A DNA stretch of 63,532 nt from assembly GCF_014596445.1 (NCBI RefSeq), contig NZ_MECL01000222.1, positions 1-63,532 of the forward strand, in the 5' to 3' direction. The translations under genes were made by a program, and so were the position numbers. The notes beneath the pieces are model-generated. The model did not search any database and was not told the origin of the DNA. It saw only the letters and a program-made list of their open reading frames with translations. The stretch's first letter is position 1. Each line of letters begins with the position of its first letter. Below, piece after piece: positions 48,622 through 57,417 of the stretch. Source of the stretch: Streptomyces sp. CBMA29. GTDB lineage: Bacteria > Actinomycetota > Actinomycetes > Streptomycetales > Streptomycetaceae.

Positions 48622-48994
48622 GGGCCGTAGCCGACCTGTTGGAATCCGTTACTCGTCGCGTCGGGCCAAGCACTGAGTGTTGACATCTGATTCGGTGAAA
48701 GCGGGGGATTCCGGACTTAGCGACCCCCTGTTCGCACGAGTCATCCGCTGTCCCAGTCGGGTCGATGACGACTGAATCGTACGACTGTGTGGGAGTTGAC
48801 CGGTTTGAGTCTGCCGGTCGGATGTGAGCAATGCCTGCTTTGCGACTCACTTCGTGAGCAAAATCACAGCCCGATGCATGTCTGGGCCACGTTGTTCCGG
48901 GAAAGGGCCGCACTAGCCTGGTGCTTTACACATCGCGGTTTTCTGTCAACCCGCGCCCTGCGGGCGCCCCGAGCCACCGAGGTCCACACGGCCG
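48622..48994. other. Intergenic region without a recognised gene
   Basis: Part of the 580-bp gap between the divergent cvnA1 and 67-residue protein genes. Several frames are open, but third-position GC is low and no ribosome site fits, so I see no protein. Probably promoters: GCTTTACACATCGCGG and TTTTCTGTCAACC near 48922-48953 precede the small gene on the plus strand. Confidence 0.5.
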
Positions 48995-49198
48995 ATGAAG
49001 ACCACCATGCTGTTCCGTCCGATCGCGAACCCGCGCCGCACCACCCTCGCGCACCTCAAGGACGCCGCCGAACTCGGGGTCCCCGCAGCGTCGGACACCG
49101 AGGCCGCCACGACCGCTGAGCAGGCCGTCGCCGAGCCGCTGCCGCAGGTCACCGCGAACCCGCGCCGCACCGTCCTGCACGAGCTGCCCACCGCCTGA
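48995..49198 (+). CDS. Small protein with duplicated ANPRRT motif
   Basis: 67 residues, ATG at 48995 with a weak GAGG upstream. The motif ANPRRTTLAHLK near the start and ANPRRTVLHEL at the end flank an alanine/glutamate-rich middle (AASDTEAATTAEQAVAEPLP). No signal peptide or membrane segment. I recognise no family; the paired basic motifs suggest a small binding or adaptor protein. Codon use is typical of real genes here. The downstream FAH gene is 35 bp away. Confidence 0.7.
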   Translation: MKTTMLFRPIANPRRTTLAHLKDAAELGVPAASDTEAATTAEQAVAEPLPQVTANPRRTVLHELPTA

Positions 49199-49233
49199 TC
49201 GGCGCGTATGGGCCCGGCCACTAAGCTGGGCCC

Positions 49234-50049
49234 ATGCGTATCGCGAGGTTCTCGATCGACGGCAATGTCGCCTTTGGAGCTGTCGAAGCGGCCGAAGGCA
49301 CCGACGGCGGCGAAGGCGACGGCGTAACAGCCGGCCACGACGGCCTCGTCATCAACATCATGAAGGGCATCCCCTTCGCGGACTTCGAGCTGTCCGGTAC
49401 GCGGGTCCCGCTCGACAAGGTGCGGCTGCTGCCGCCCGTGCTGCCGAACAAGGTCGTCGCCATCGGCCGCAACTACGCCGACCACGCGAAGGAGTTGGGC
49501 CACGAGGTGCCGACGGCGCCCTGGGCCTTCTTCAAGCCCTCCACCTCCGTGATCGGCCACGGCGACCCGATCGTGTATCCCTCCTTCTCGCAGGAGGTGC
49601 ACCACGAGGCCGAACTGGCCGTCGTCATCAGCCGGTTGTGCCGCGAGGTGCCGCGTGAGCGGGTCCGCGACGTCATCCTCGGCTACACCTGCGCCAACGA
49701 CGTGACGGCCCGCGACACCCAGCGCACCGAGAAGCAGTGGGCGCGCGCCAAGGGCTTCGACTCCTCCTGCCCGCTCGGCCCCTGGATCGAGACCGACCTC
49801 GACCCCTCCGACCTCGCCGTCACCGCGACGGTCAACGGCGAGCTGCGCCAGGCGGGCCGCACCGCCCAGATGATCAACTCGATCGAGGACCTGATCGTCA
49901 ACATCACCGAGGCGATGACGCTGCTCCCCGGTGACGTGCTGCTCACCGGCACCCCGGCGGGCGTCGGCCCGATCCGGCCGGGTGACGAGGTCTCCGTGAC
50001 GGTCGAGGGCATCGGCACCCTGACCAACAAGGTCGTCGCGCGGAGCTGA
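49234..50049 (+). CDS. Fumarylacetoacetate hydrolase family protein
   Basis: 271 residues. N-terminal DUF2437-like segment (MRIARFSIDGNVAFGAVEAA), then the FAH domain: VVAIGRNYADHAKELGHEVP, FFKPSTSVIGHGD, metal-binding VHHEAELAVVISR, YTCANDVTARDTQ and LLTGTPAGVGPIRPGDEV. Such enzymes are usually 2-hydroxyhepta-2,4-diene-1,7-dioate isomerase or acylpyruvase/oxaloacetate decarboxylase; which is unclear. ATG at 49234 with little leader. HAD gene 22 bp downstream, likely one operon. Confidence 0.9.
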   Translation: MRIARFSIDGNVAFGAVEAAEGTDGGEGDGVTAGHDGLVINIMKGIPFADFELSGTRVPLDKVRLLPPVLPNKVVAIGRNYADHAKELGHEVPTAPWAFFKPSTSVIGHGDPIVYPSFSQEVHHEAELAVVISRLCREVPRERVRDVILGYTCANDVTARDTQRTEKQWARAKGFDSSCPLGPWIETDLDPSDLAVTATVNGELRQAGRTAQMINSIEDLIVNITEAMTLLPGDVLLTGTPAGVGPIRPGDEVSVTVEGIGTLTNKVVARS

Positions 50050-50071
50050 CCCGCTTCGTACCCTGGGCGTT

Positions 50072-50791
50072 ATGCCGATACGAGCGGTTCTCTGGGACAT
50101 CGACGACACGATCTTCGACTACGCGAGCGCCGACCGCGTCGGCCTGCGGGCCCATCTGGCCGTCGAGGGACTGCCGGACGGGTGCGCGAGCGTGGACGCC
50201 GCCGTGCTGCGCTGGGGCGAGCTCACCGAGCTCCACTGGGCGCGGTTCTCGGCGGGGGAGTGCGACTTCGAGGCGCAGCGCAGGGACCGCGTGCGGGACT
50301 TCCTGGGGCTGCCGCTGACGGACGCGGAGGCCGAGGAGTGGTTCGACCGCCACCGCACGCACTACGAGGCCGCCTGGTCGCTCTTCCCCGACGCCGTACC
50401 CGCCCTGGACGGCCTCACCCCCCACTACCGGCACGCGGTGCTGTCCAACTCCGCCTTCGTCGTACAGGACCGCAAGCTGCGGGCGCTGGGCGTACGGGAC
50501 CGCTTCGAGGTGCTGCTGTGCGCCGCGGAGCTGGGGGTGTCCAAGCCGGCCGCGGCGGCCTTCCACGCGGCCTGTGAGGCGCTGTCCCTGGAGCCGTACG
50601 AGGTCGCGTACGTGGGCAACGAGCCGGACATCGACGCCCGTGGCGCGGCCGACGCGGGCCTGGTCGGCATCTGGCTGGACCGCCACGACCTCGGCTCCCG
50701 TCCCGACCTCACCCGCATCACCGGTCTCGCCGAGCTTGCTGACCTGCTGCGCGGCGATACTCGTTTTGGAGCGGTGTCCCGCATCGGGTAA
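50072..50791 (+). CDS. HAD-superfamily hydrolase
   Basis: 239 residues. Motif I VLWDIDDTIFDYA with nucleophile and acid/base Asp, motif II VLSNSAFV, motif III lysine in AAELGVSKPAAAAF and motif IV YVGNEPDIDARGAADAGL. Helical cap between motifs I and II. Substrate unknown; probably a phosphatase for phosphorylated sugars or nucleotides. Closely follows the FAH gene and precedes the tRNA cluster by 86 bp. Confidence 0.9.
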   Translation: MPIRAVLWDIDDTIFDYASADRVGLRAHLAVEGLPDGCASVDAAVLRWGELTELHWARFSAGECDFEAQRRDRVRDFLGLPLTDAEAEEWFDRHRTHYEAAWSLFPDAVPALDGLTPHYRHAVLSNSAFVVQDRKLRALGVRDRFEVLLCAAELGVSKPAAAAFHAACEALSLEPYEVAYVGNEPDIDARGAADAGLVGIWLDRHDLGSRPDLTRITGLAELADLLRGDTRFGAVSRIG

Positions 50792-50877
50792 TGTTCTTCC
50801 TGCGCCGCCCGAGAGGGCCGAAAGGTCCGGCAGGGGGGCGTGATCCAAGCACAGTCCCGCAAGGGGTTGCGTTTTGA

Positions 50878-50949
50878 TGGGGTATGGTGTAATTGGCAAC
50901 ACGGCTGATTCTGGTTCAGTTGTTCTAGGTTCGAGTCCTGGTACCCCAG
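50878..50949 (+). tRNA. tRNA-Gln (CTG)
   Basis: Acceptor TGGGGTA pairs with TACCCCA; anticodon stem CTGA/TCAG with loop TTCTGGT gives CTG. T-arm GGTTCGAGTCC. CCA is not encoded. Decodes CAG, the main Gln codon here. Confidence 0.97.
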
Positions 50950-50976
50950 CGCATAGTTCAGTGCATTGCAGTGCGA

Positions 50977-51049
50977 GCCCCCGTTGTGTAGCGGCCTAGC
51001 ACGCCGCCCTCTCAAGGCGGTAGCGCCGGTTCGAATCCGGTCGGGGGTA
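50977..51049 (+). tRNA. tRNA-Glu (CTC), first copy
   Basis: Acceptor GCCCCCG with CGGGGGT and A discriminator; anticodon stem CCGCC/GGCGG, loop CTCTCAA gives CTC. T-arm CCGGTTCGAATCCGG. No encoded CCA. Confidence 0.97.
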
Positions 51050-51110
51050 CAGATCCTTCCCGCGTGATCACCTGGGTCGCACCCGTTGGTCATGATGCAG
51101 GATCGCTAGG

Positions 51111-51183
51111 GCCCCCGTTGTGTAGCGGCCTAGCACGCCGCCCTCTCAAGGCGGTAGCGCCGGTTCGAATCCGGTCGGGGGTA
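51111..51183 (+). tRNA. tRNA-Glu (CTC), second copy
   Basis: Identical over all 73 bases to the copy at 50977, 61 bp downstream. Probably one precursor transcript with the preceding tRNAs. Confidence 0.97.
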
Positions 51184-51208
51184 CGCAAGCAGAGAAGTAA
51201 CGGTACGG

Positions 51209-51240
51209 CCGAGGTCCTCACTCAGGTGGGGGCCTTTTTC
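51209..51240 (+). terminator. tRNA operon terminator
   Basis: GGTCCTCA and TGGGGGCC pair (with two G-T pairs) around CTCAGG, followed by TTTTTC. Placed 26 bp after the last tRNA. Confidence 0.8.
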
Positions 51241-51323
51241 GTTGCCGGTTCAGTACCCATGCACGGGTCCAACCGCCGTACCGGGCAGGGGCGTTCGCAC
51301 CGGCGGCCCCTGCCGGGGGCGGT

Positions 51324-52040
51324 TCAGCCGCTGCGGCGCAGCGCCTCGCTCAGCCGGGCCGCGGCGTCGATGACGGCCTGCGCGTGCATCCGGCCCGGGT
51401 GCCGGGTCAGCCGCTCGATCGGTCCCGAGACGGAGACGGCGGCGACCACGCGGTTGGAGGGGCCGCGGACCGGCGCCGACACCGAGGCGACACCGGGCTC
51501 CCGCTCGCCGATCGACTGCGACCAGCCGCGGCGGCGTACGCCCGACAGCGCGGTGGCGGTGAAGCGCGCGCCCTGGAGGCCGCGGTGCAGCCGCTCGGGC
51601 TCCTCCCAGGCCATCAGGACCTGCGCGGCCGACCCGGCCTTCATCGGCAGCGTGGAGCCGACCGGCACGGTGTCCCGCAGGCCGGAAAGGCGCTCCGCCG
51701 CGGCCACGCAGATGCGCATGTCGCCCTGACGGCGGTAGAGCTGGGCACTTTCTCCCGTGACGTCCCGCAGGTGGGTCAGGACCGGGCCCGCCGTCGCCAG
51801 CAGCCGGTCCTCGCCCGCGGCGGCGGCCAGCTCCGACAGCCGCGGTCCCAGGATGAAGCGGCCCTGCATGTCGCGGGCCACCATGCGGTGGTGTTCGAGC
51901 GCGACCGCCAGGCGGTGCGCGGTGGGGCGGGCCAGGCCCGTGGCGCCGACGAGGCCGGCCAGGGTGGCCGGTCCCGACTCCAGTGCGCTGAGCACCAGAG
52001 CCGCCTTGTCGAGAACGCCGACGCCGCTAGAATTGTCCAT
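51324..52040 (-). CDS. ndgR: IclR-family regulator NdgR
   Basis: 238 residues. N-terminal winged helix-turn-helix (LAGLVGATGLARPTAHRLAV then ALEHHRMVARD) and C-terminal IclR effector domain (GESAQLYRRQGDMRICVAAA, LPMKAGSAAQVLMAWEEPER). ATG at 52040. NdgR is known in S. coelicolor as a regulator of branched-chain amino acid and nitrogen-related genes; divergent position next to leuCD supports this. A near-palindrome starts 13 bp upstream of its start codon. Confidence 0.93.
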   Translation of the reverse strand: MDNSSGVGVLDKAALVLSALESGPATLAGLVGATGLARPTAHRLAVALEHHRMVARDMQGRFILGPRLSELAAAAGEDRLLATAGPVLTHLRDVTGESAQLYRRQGDMRICVAAAERLSGLRDTVPVGSTLPMKAGSAAQVLMAWEEPERLHRGLQGARFTATALSGVRRRGWSQSIGEREPGVASVSAPVRGPSNRVVAAVSVSGPIERLTRHPGRMHAQAVIDAAARLSEALRRSG

Positions 52041-52052
52041 GCAACGATATTC

Positions 52053-52073
52053 GCGTCTCACACTGTGAAACGC
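52053..52073. promoter_or_regulatory. NdgR operator candidate between ndgR and leuC
   Basis: GCGTCTCAC (52053-52061) and GTGAAACGC (52065-52073) are inverted copies matching at 8 of 9 positions, separated by ACT. Placed to control both divergent genes. The right part matches the ilvB and cimA sites. Confidence 0.7.
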
Positions 52074-52223
52074 AAGCTCAATTTTCCGGGGAAGCCGTCA
52101 GGCTGGGGGCACAGGGCAGGACCGCCGTGCTCCCGCGGAGACACCAGGGGAACCGACGGCGTCCGGCATACACGTGCACCACACACGAGTTGGCCCGCGA
52201 GGGTGCGGGCCGGAGGGACAGCG

Positions 52224-53648
<1,425 letters not shown>

Positions 53649-53654
53649 GCCCCC

Positions 53655-54248
53655 ATGGAAGCCTTCACCACGCACACCGGGCGGGCCGTACCGCTGCGCC
53701 GCGGCAATGTGGACACCGACCAGATCATCCCCGCGCACTGGCTGAAGAAGGTCACGCGCAACGGATTCGAGGACGGGCTGTTCGAAGCCTGGCGCAAGGA
53801 CGAGACATTCGTCCTCAACGCCCCCGAGCGACGCGGCGCCACCGTGCTCGTCGCCGGCCCCGACTTCGGCACCGGTTCGTCGCGCGAACACGCGGTCTGG
53901 GCCCTCCAGAACTACGGCTTCAAGACCGTGATCTCGTCCCGCTTCGCGGACATCTTCCGCGGTAATTCGCTGAAGAACGGCCTGCTCACGGTCGTATTGC
54001 CGCAGGAGACGGTGGAATCGCTCTGGAAACTGGTCGAGGCCGATCCGCAGGCCGAGATCACCGTCGACCTGGTGGCCCGCGAGGTGCGCGCCGAAGGTGT
54101 CACGGCGCCGTTCGAACTGGACGACAACGCCCGCTGGCGGCTGCTGGAAGGGCTGGACGACATCAGCCTGACCCTCGCCAACGAGGCCGACATCTCGGCG
54201 TTCGAAGCCGGTCGGCCGTCCTTCAAGCCGAGCACCGTGCAGGTCTGA
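53655..54248 (+). CDS. leuD: 3-isopropylmalate dehydratase small subunit
   Basis: 197 residues. Opens MEAFTTHTGRAVPLRRGNVD with TDQIIPAHWLKKVTRNGFED; substrate-specificity loop VAGPDFGTGSSREHAVWALQ and FADIFRGNSLKNGLL are LeuD hallmarks. Six bp after leuC, one operon, closed by a strong hairpin. Confidence 0.97.
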   Translation: MEAFTTHTGRAVPLRRGNVDTDQIIPAHWLKKVTRNGFEDGLFEAWRKDETFVLNAPERRGATVLVAGPDFGTGSSREHAVWALQNYGFKTVISSRFADIFRGNSLKNGLLTVVLPQETVESLWKLVEADPQAEITVDLVAREVRAEGVTAPFELDDNARWRLLEGLDDISLTLANEADISAFEAGRPSFKPSTVQV

Positions 54249-54276
54249 CCGACCCGTTCGGCCCCGTCCGGACCCA

Positions 54277-54312
54277 AGAAGCGCCCTCTGCCCGTCCGCA
54301 GAGGGCGCTTCT
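54277..54312 (+). terminator. leuCD terminator
   Basis: AGAAGCGCCCTCTGC and GCAGAGGGCGCTTCT form a perfect 15-bp stem with a 6-base loop, 28 bp after leuD. Confidence 0.88.
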
Positions 54313-54468
54313 GCGTGTTCCGGCGATGTCTGGTCCGGTCCCGAAGTGCCCGTGGGGGCGGCCCAGGAGGGCCCTTCCGGACGGTCCAGGAGTGTCCGGA
54401 AAACGGCCCGGAACACCCGGTTGGCCCTGTCGCTCCCGACAACTCGCCGCAGATGGCACAATCGACGC

Positions 54469-54693
54469 ATGGAACGCGACGGCCAACTCCAGCTCTACGG
54501 GGTTCTCGCCGCGCGTCTGAAGCAGGCGCATCTGCGCGTCGCGAATCCCGAAGTCCCTGATGGGACACGGCGGGAGTTGAGTCGCCGGCTGCTCGCGGTG
54601 ACCGCTGTGGCGAAGCACGATCTCGCCGACGCGGCACGGCGCCTGGACGTGTTAACGGCTGAGTTGGACGACCTCGGAATCCCGGATCGCTGA
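54469..54693 (+). CDS. Small helical protein with a TTA codon
   Basis: 74 residues (MERDGQLQLYGVLAARLKQA ... RRLDVLTAELDDLGIPDR). Entirely alpha-helical by pattern, amphipathic with regular Leu/Ala spacing, suggesting a coiled-coil or dimer. Codon 62 is TTA (54652-54654), so expression may need the bldA tRNA. No clear ribosome site before the ATG. No family recognised. Sits alone between the leuCD terminator and the hupS promoter. Confidence 0.72.
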   Translation: MERDGQLQLYGVLAARLKQAHLRVANPEVPDGTRRELSRRLLAVTAVAKHDLADAARRLDVLTAELDDLGIPDR

Positions 54694-54747
54694 TCCCGTA
54701 GAGCACCGAGTTCGTTGCGGCACAAGGGTGATTCGCCCGTTTCGTAT

Positions 54748-54776
54748 TTGATTTGCGGTATATATCCGCCTAGCGT
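54748..54776 (+). promoter_or_regulatory. Probable hupS promoter
   Basis: TTGATT (54748-54753), 17 bp, TAGCGT (54771-54776), with an AT-rich near-palindrome GCGGTATATATCCGC in the spacer. Start would fall about 45 bp before hupS. Confidence 0.6.
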
Positions 54777-54825
54777 GCGAAAAAGCCCGCACTCATTCGC
54801 CGGGCAAGTTTCCGAAGGGGAAGAC

Positions 54826-55446
54826 GTGAACAAGGCGCAGCTCGTAGAAGCGATTGCCGACAAGGTAGGTGGCCGCCAGGCCGCCGCGGACGCGGTTGAC
54901 GCGGTTCTCGACGCGATCGTCCGTGCGACGGTCTCGGGCGACCGGGTCTCGGTCACCGGTTTCGGTTCGTTCGAGAAGGTGGAGCGTCCGGCCCGTTACG
55001 CCCGCAATCCCCAGACCGGGGAGCGGGTCCGGGTCAAGAAGACCTCGGTGCCGCGGTTCCGCGCGGGTCAGGGCTTCAAGGACCTGGTCAGCGGCACCAA
55101 GAAGCTCCCGAAGAACGATGTCGCGGTGAAGAAGGCGCCCAAGGGCAGCCTCAGCGGCGGTGCTTCCACCACCACCAAGACCACCACCAAGAAGGCGGCG
55201 GCCAAGAAGGCCACCGCGGCCAAGAAGACGGTCGCGAAGAAGGCGTCCGCCGCCAAGAAGACCGTCGCGGCGAAGACCGCGGCGGCGAAGAAGACCGCCG
55301 CCAAGAAGGCCACGGCCAAGAAGACCACCGCCAAGAAGGCGGCGGCCAAGAAGGCCCCGGCCAAGAAGGTCACCGCGAAGAAGGCCCCGGCCAAGCGCGC
55401 GACCGCCCGCAAGACCGCTGCCAAGCGGAGCGCCACCAGGAAGTAG
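54826..55446 (+). CDS. hupS: HU-family nucleoid protein with lysine-rich tail
   Basis: 206 residues. GTG at 54826 (MNKAQLVEAIADKVGGRQAA). Residues 1-95 are a complete HU fold with VTGFGSFEKVERPARYARNP and RKP-like arm region. The remaining 110 residues are Lys/Ala repeats (KKATAKKTTAKKAAAKKAPA), resembling histone H1. This architecture is the sporulation-associated HupS of Streptomyces, which compacts spore DNA. Confidence 0.95.
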   Translation: MNKAQLVEAIADKVGGRQAAADAVDAVLDAIVRATVSGDRVSVTGFGSFEKVERPARYARNPQTGERVRVKKTSVPRFRAGQGFKDLVSGTKKLPKNDVAVKKAPKGSLSGGASTTTKTTTKKAAAKKATAAKKTVAKKASAAKKTVAAKTAAAKKTAAKKATAKKTTAKKAAAKKAPAKKVTAKKAPAKRATARKTAAKRSATRK

Positions 55447-55465
55447 TCCGTCCCACGGACCGCGA

Positions 55466-55512
55466 CGGGCCGGGTTCCCCCAGGGGGAGCCCGGCCCGCG
55501 CTCGTTTTTTTG
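55466..55512 (+). terminator. hupS terminator
   Basis: CGGGCCGGG ... CCCGGCCCG stem with TCCCC/GGGGGA inside, then CGCTCGTTTTTTTG. Strong GC stem with seven T residues. Confidence 0.85.
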
Positions 55513-55644
55513 CCGCCCTCTCGCCTCCAGCGGCTTAAATCCGGTATCGACGGTCCTCTTCGACGGTCGCTCGTTCCTCGCTCCCTGCTCATCGTCTCTT
55601 TCGATACCGGCGCCGCCTTTGACTCGCCGGCTACCGGCGAACCC

Positions 55645-55857
55645 TCAAGCGTCCGGGAAGGTCTGGAGGGTGATGAAGACGACGTGGCGGGTGGGGCCGT
55701 CGCCGTCGGTTCTGATGCGGACGCGCTGGCCGGGGCGCAGGAGGCGGAGGCCGCCCGCGTCGAAGGCGGCGGCGTCGAAGGGCAGCGGCGTCCCGTCGTC
55801 CAGCAGCACGCTGCCGCCGCGGGTCTCGGGGTCGTAGGTGAACGCGGTTGCCTGCAT
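55645..55857 (-). CDS. Small cold-shock-like (OB-fold) protein
   Basis: 70 residues (MQATAFTYDPETRGGSVLLD). GGSVLLDDGTPLPFDAAAFD and LLRPGQRVRIRTDG resemble cold-shock domain strands and the F-box, but the canonical RNP1/RNP2 aromatic motifs are absent. Probably a nucleic-acid-binding or structural relative. 32 bp upstream (transcriptionally) of cofC's end, possibly one unit. Confidence 0.72.
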   Translation of the reverse strand: MQATAFTYDPETRGGSVLLDDGTPLPFDAAAFDAGGLRLLRPGQRVRIRTDGDGPTRHVVFITLQTFPDA

Positions 55858-55889
55858 GGGCCGCAGCCTAGTGCGGCCCGGCCTGTGGG

Positions 55890-56543
55890 TCAGTCCGCGA
55901 TCAGCAGCCCGGCGGCGGCCAGCGCCGTACGCGCGCCGACGCCCAGGGCGAGGGCCGCGCGCAGGTCGTCGCCGGTGTCCACGTCCTGCCGCACCGACGG
56001 CACCCGCCGCAGGGCGATCTCGCGGGCCCCGGTGGCCAGGTGGCGGGCGCGGGAGGCGCCGCCGAAGGCGGGGGAGAGGGCCGAGCCGCGCGGAGCGGCG
56101 AGCAAGGTTGTCCCCACACCGGCCGCGTCGGCCAGAAAAGCCCGTTCCTGGCCGCCCGCGGCCTCCCGGAGCACCAACGCCAGCTCAGCGGGCCGCAAGG
56201 CCGGGAGATCGCCGTTCAGCGCCGCGACCGCCGCGTACGGATCGCGGGCCCGCACCCGGTCCGCCCCGTACCGCAGCGCGGCGTTCAGCCCCGCCGCCGG
56301 GGCGTCGGGCACCACGAAGGCGCCCAGGGCGGCCAGCTCCGCCCCGGCCCGCTCGTCGTCCGTGACCACGGTCACGTCGGCCACCTCGGCGCAGGCCAGC
56401 GCCGCCGCGACCGTGTCCAGCGCGAAGGCCAGGGCCAGCGCGGGCCGTACCGCCCCGGCCGCCGTGGCCAACCGGCTCTTGGCCACGGCCAGCGGCTTCA
56501 GCGGCACGACAAGGGACCACTTCCAGGTCACATCTATCGCCAC
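55890..56543 (-). CDS. cofC: 2-phospho-L-lactate guanylyltransferase
   Basis: 217 residues. Nucleotidyltransferase of coenzyme F420 synthesis (activates 2-phospholactate or phosphoenolpyruvate with GTP). Motifs: VVPLKPLAVAKSRLA near the start, VVTDDERAGAE, NAALRYGADRVRA, NGDLPALRPAELALVL and VGTTLLAAPRGSALSPAFGG. GTG at 56543 (VAIDVTWKWSLVVPLK); a GTG at 56531 is an alternative. Divergent from the plsC-like gene. Confidence 0.88.
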   Translation of the reverse strand: MAIDVTWKWSLVVPLKPLAVAKSRLATAAGAVRPALALAFALDTVAAALACAEVADVTVVTDDERAGAELAALGAFVVPDAPAAGLNAALRYGADRVRARDPYAAVAALNGDLPALRPAELALVLREAAGGQERAFLADAAGVGTTLLAAPRGSALSPAFGGASRARHLATGAREIALRRVPSVRQDVDTGDDLRAALALGVGARTALAAAGLLIAD

Positions 56544-56691
56544 CGCACCATTGTGCGGCCTTCCCCAGGCGCCCCACGGGCCGCCGGGCCCTGGCGTTAA
56601 CGTGTCCGTAGCCGCAGACTTGTGCGGCTGCCGCACGGGTGGTGCTGCACGAGCCCGTACGAGCGCAGCGTCACAGCAACGAAAAGGAGTC

Positions 56692-57417
56692 ATGGTGTCC
56701 CGCCGCAGAATCGGTTTCTGGTACCGGCTGGCGGCCGTCATCGCGAAACCGCCGCTCATTGTGCTGTTCAAGCGGGACTGGCACGGAATGGAGCACATTC
56801 CGGCCGACGGCGGTTTCATCACGGCGGTGAACCACAACTCGGCCCTGGACCCGCTGTCGTACGGGCATTTCCAGTACAACACCGGCCGCGTCCCCCGCTT
56901 CCTGGCCAAGTCGGGGCTCTTCAAGCCCTTCTTCGTCGGCACGATGCTGCGCGGCACCGGCCAGATCCCCGTCTTCCGGGAGACCACCGACGCCGCGAAC
57001 GCCTTCCGCGCCGCCGTCGACGCCATCAACTCCGGCGAGTGCGTCGTCTTCTACCCCGAAGGCACCCTCACCCGTGACCCCGACATGTGGCCGATGGTCT
57101 CCAAGACCGGCGTCGCCCGCGTCGCGCTGCTCACCAAGGCGCCCGTGATCCCGGTCGCCCAGTGGGGCGCCAACGAGGCCGTGCCGCCGTACGCCAAGAG
57201 CAAGCGCGTACGCCTGCTGCCGCGCAGGACGCTGCGGGTCCTCGCGGGCGAACCCGTCGACCTGACCGAGTTCTACGGCCAGGACCCCACCCCCGACGTG
57301 CTGCGCGCCGTCACCGAGACCATCATGCTCGCGGTCACCGCGCTCCTCGCCGAGGTACGCCAGGAACCCGCGCCCGCCGCTCTCTACGACCCGCGCAAGG
57401 CACGGGAGGGCGCATGA
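56692..57417 (+). CDS. 1-acylglycerol-3-phosphate O-acyltransferase (PlsC family)
   Basis: 241 residues. The HX4D motif is VNHNSALDPLSYGHF, followed by FPVFRET-like IPVFRETTDAANAFRA and the PEGT motif VVFYPEGTLTRDPDM. ATG at 56692 behind AAAAGGAG. Transfers a second acyl chain to lysophosphatidate at the membrane. Stop overlaps the gpsA start by 4 bp, linking phosphatidate synthesis with glycerol-3-phosphate supply. Confidence 0.92.
   Translation: MVSRRRIGFWYRLAAVIAKPPLIVLFKRDWHGMEHIPADGGFITAVNHNSALDPLSYGHFQYNTGRVPRFLAKSGLFKPFFVGTMLRGTGQIPVFRETTDAANAFRAAVDAINSGECVVFYPEGTLTRDPDMWPMVSKTGVARVALLTKAPVIPVAQWGANEAVPPYAKSKRVRLLPRRTLRVLAGEPVDLTEFYGQDPTPDVLRAVTETIMLAVTALLAEVRQEPAPAALYDPRKAREGA

Noticed and set aside
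48500..48913. 137-codon minus-strand frame upstream of cvnA1
   Set aside because: Third-position GC is low, composition is mixed and no ribosome site or known domain is present; the area looks like promoters.
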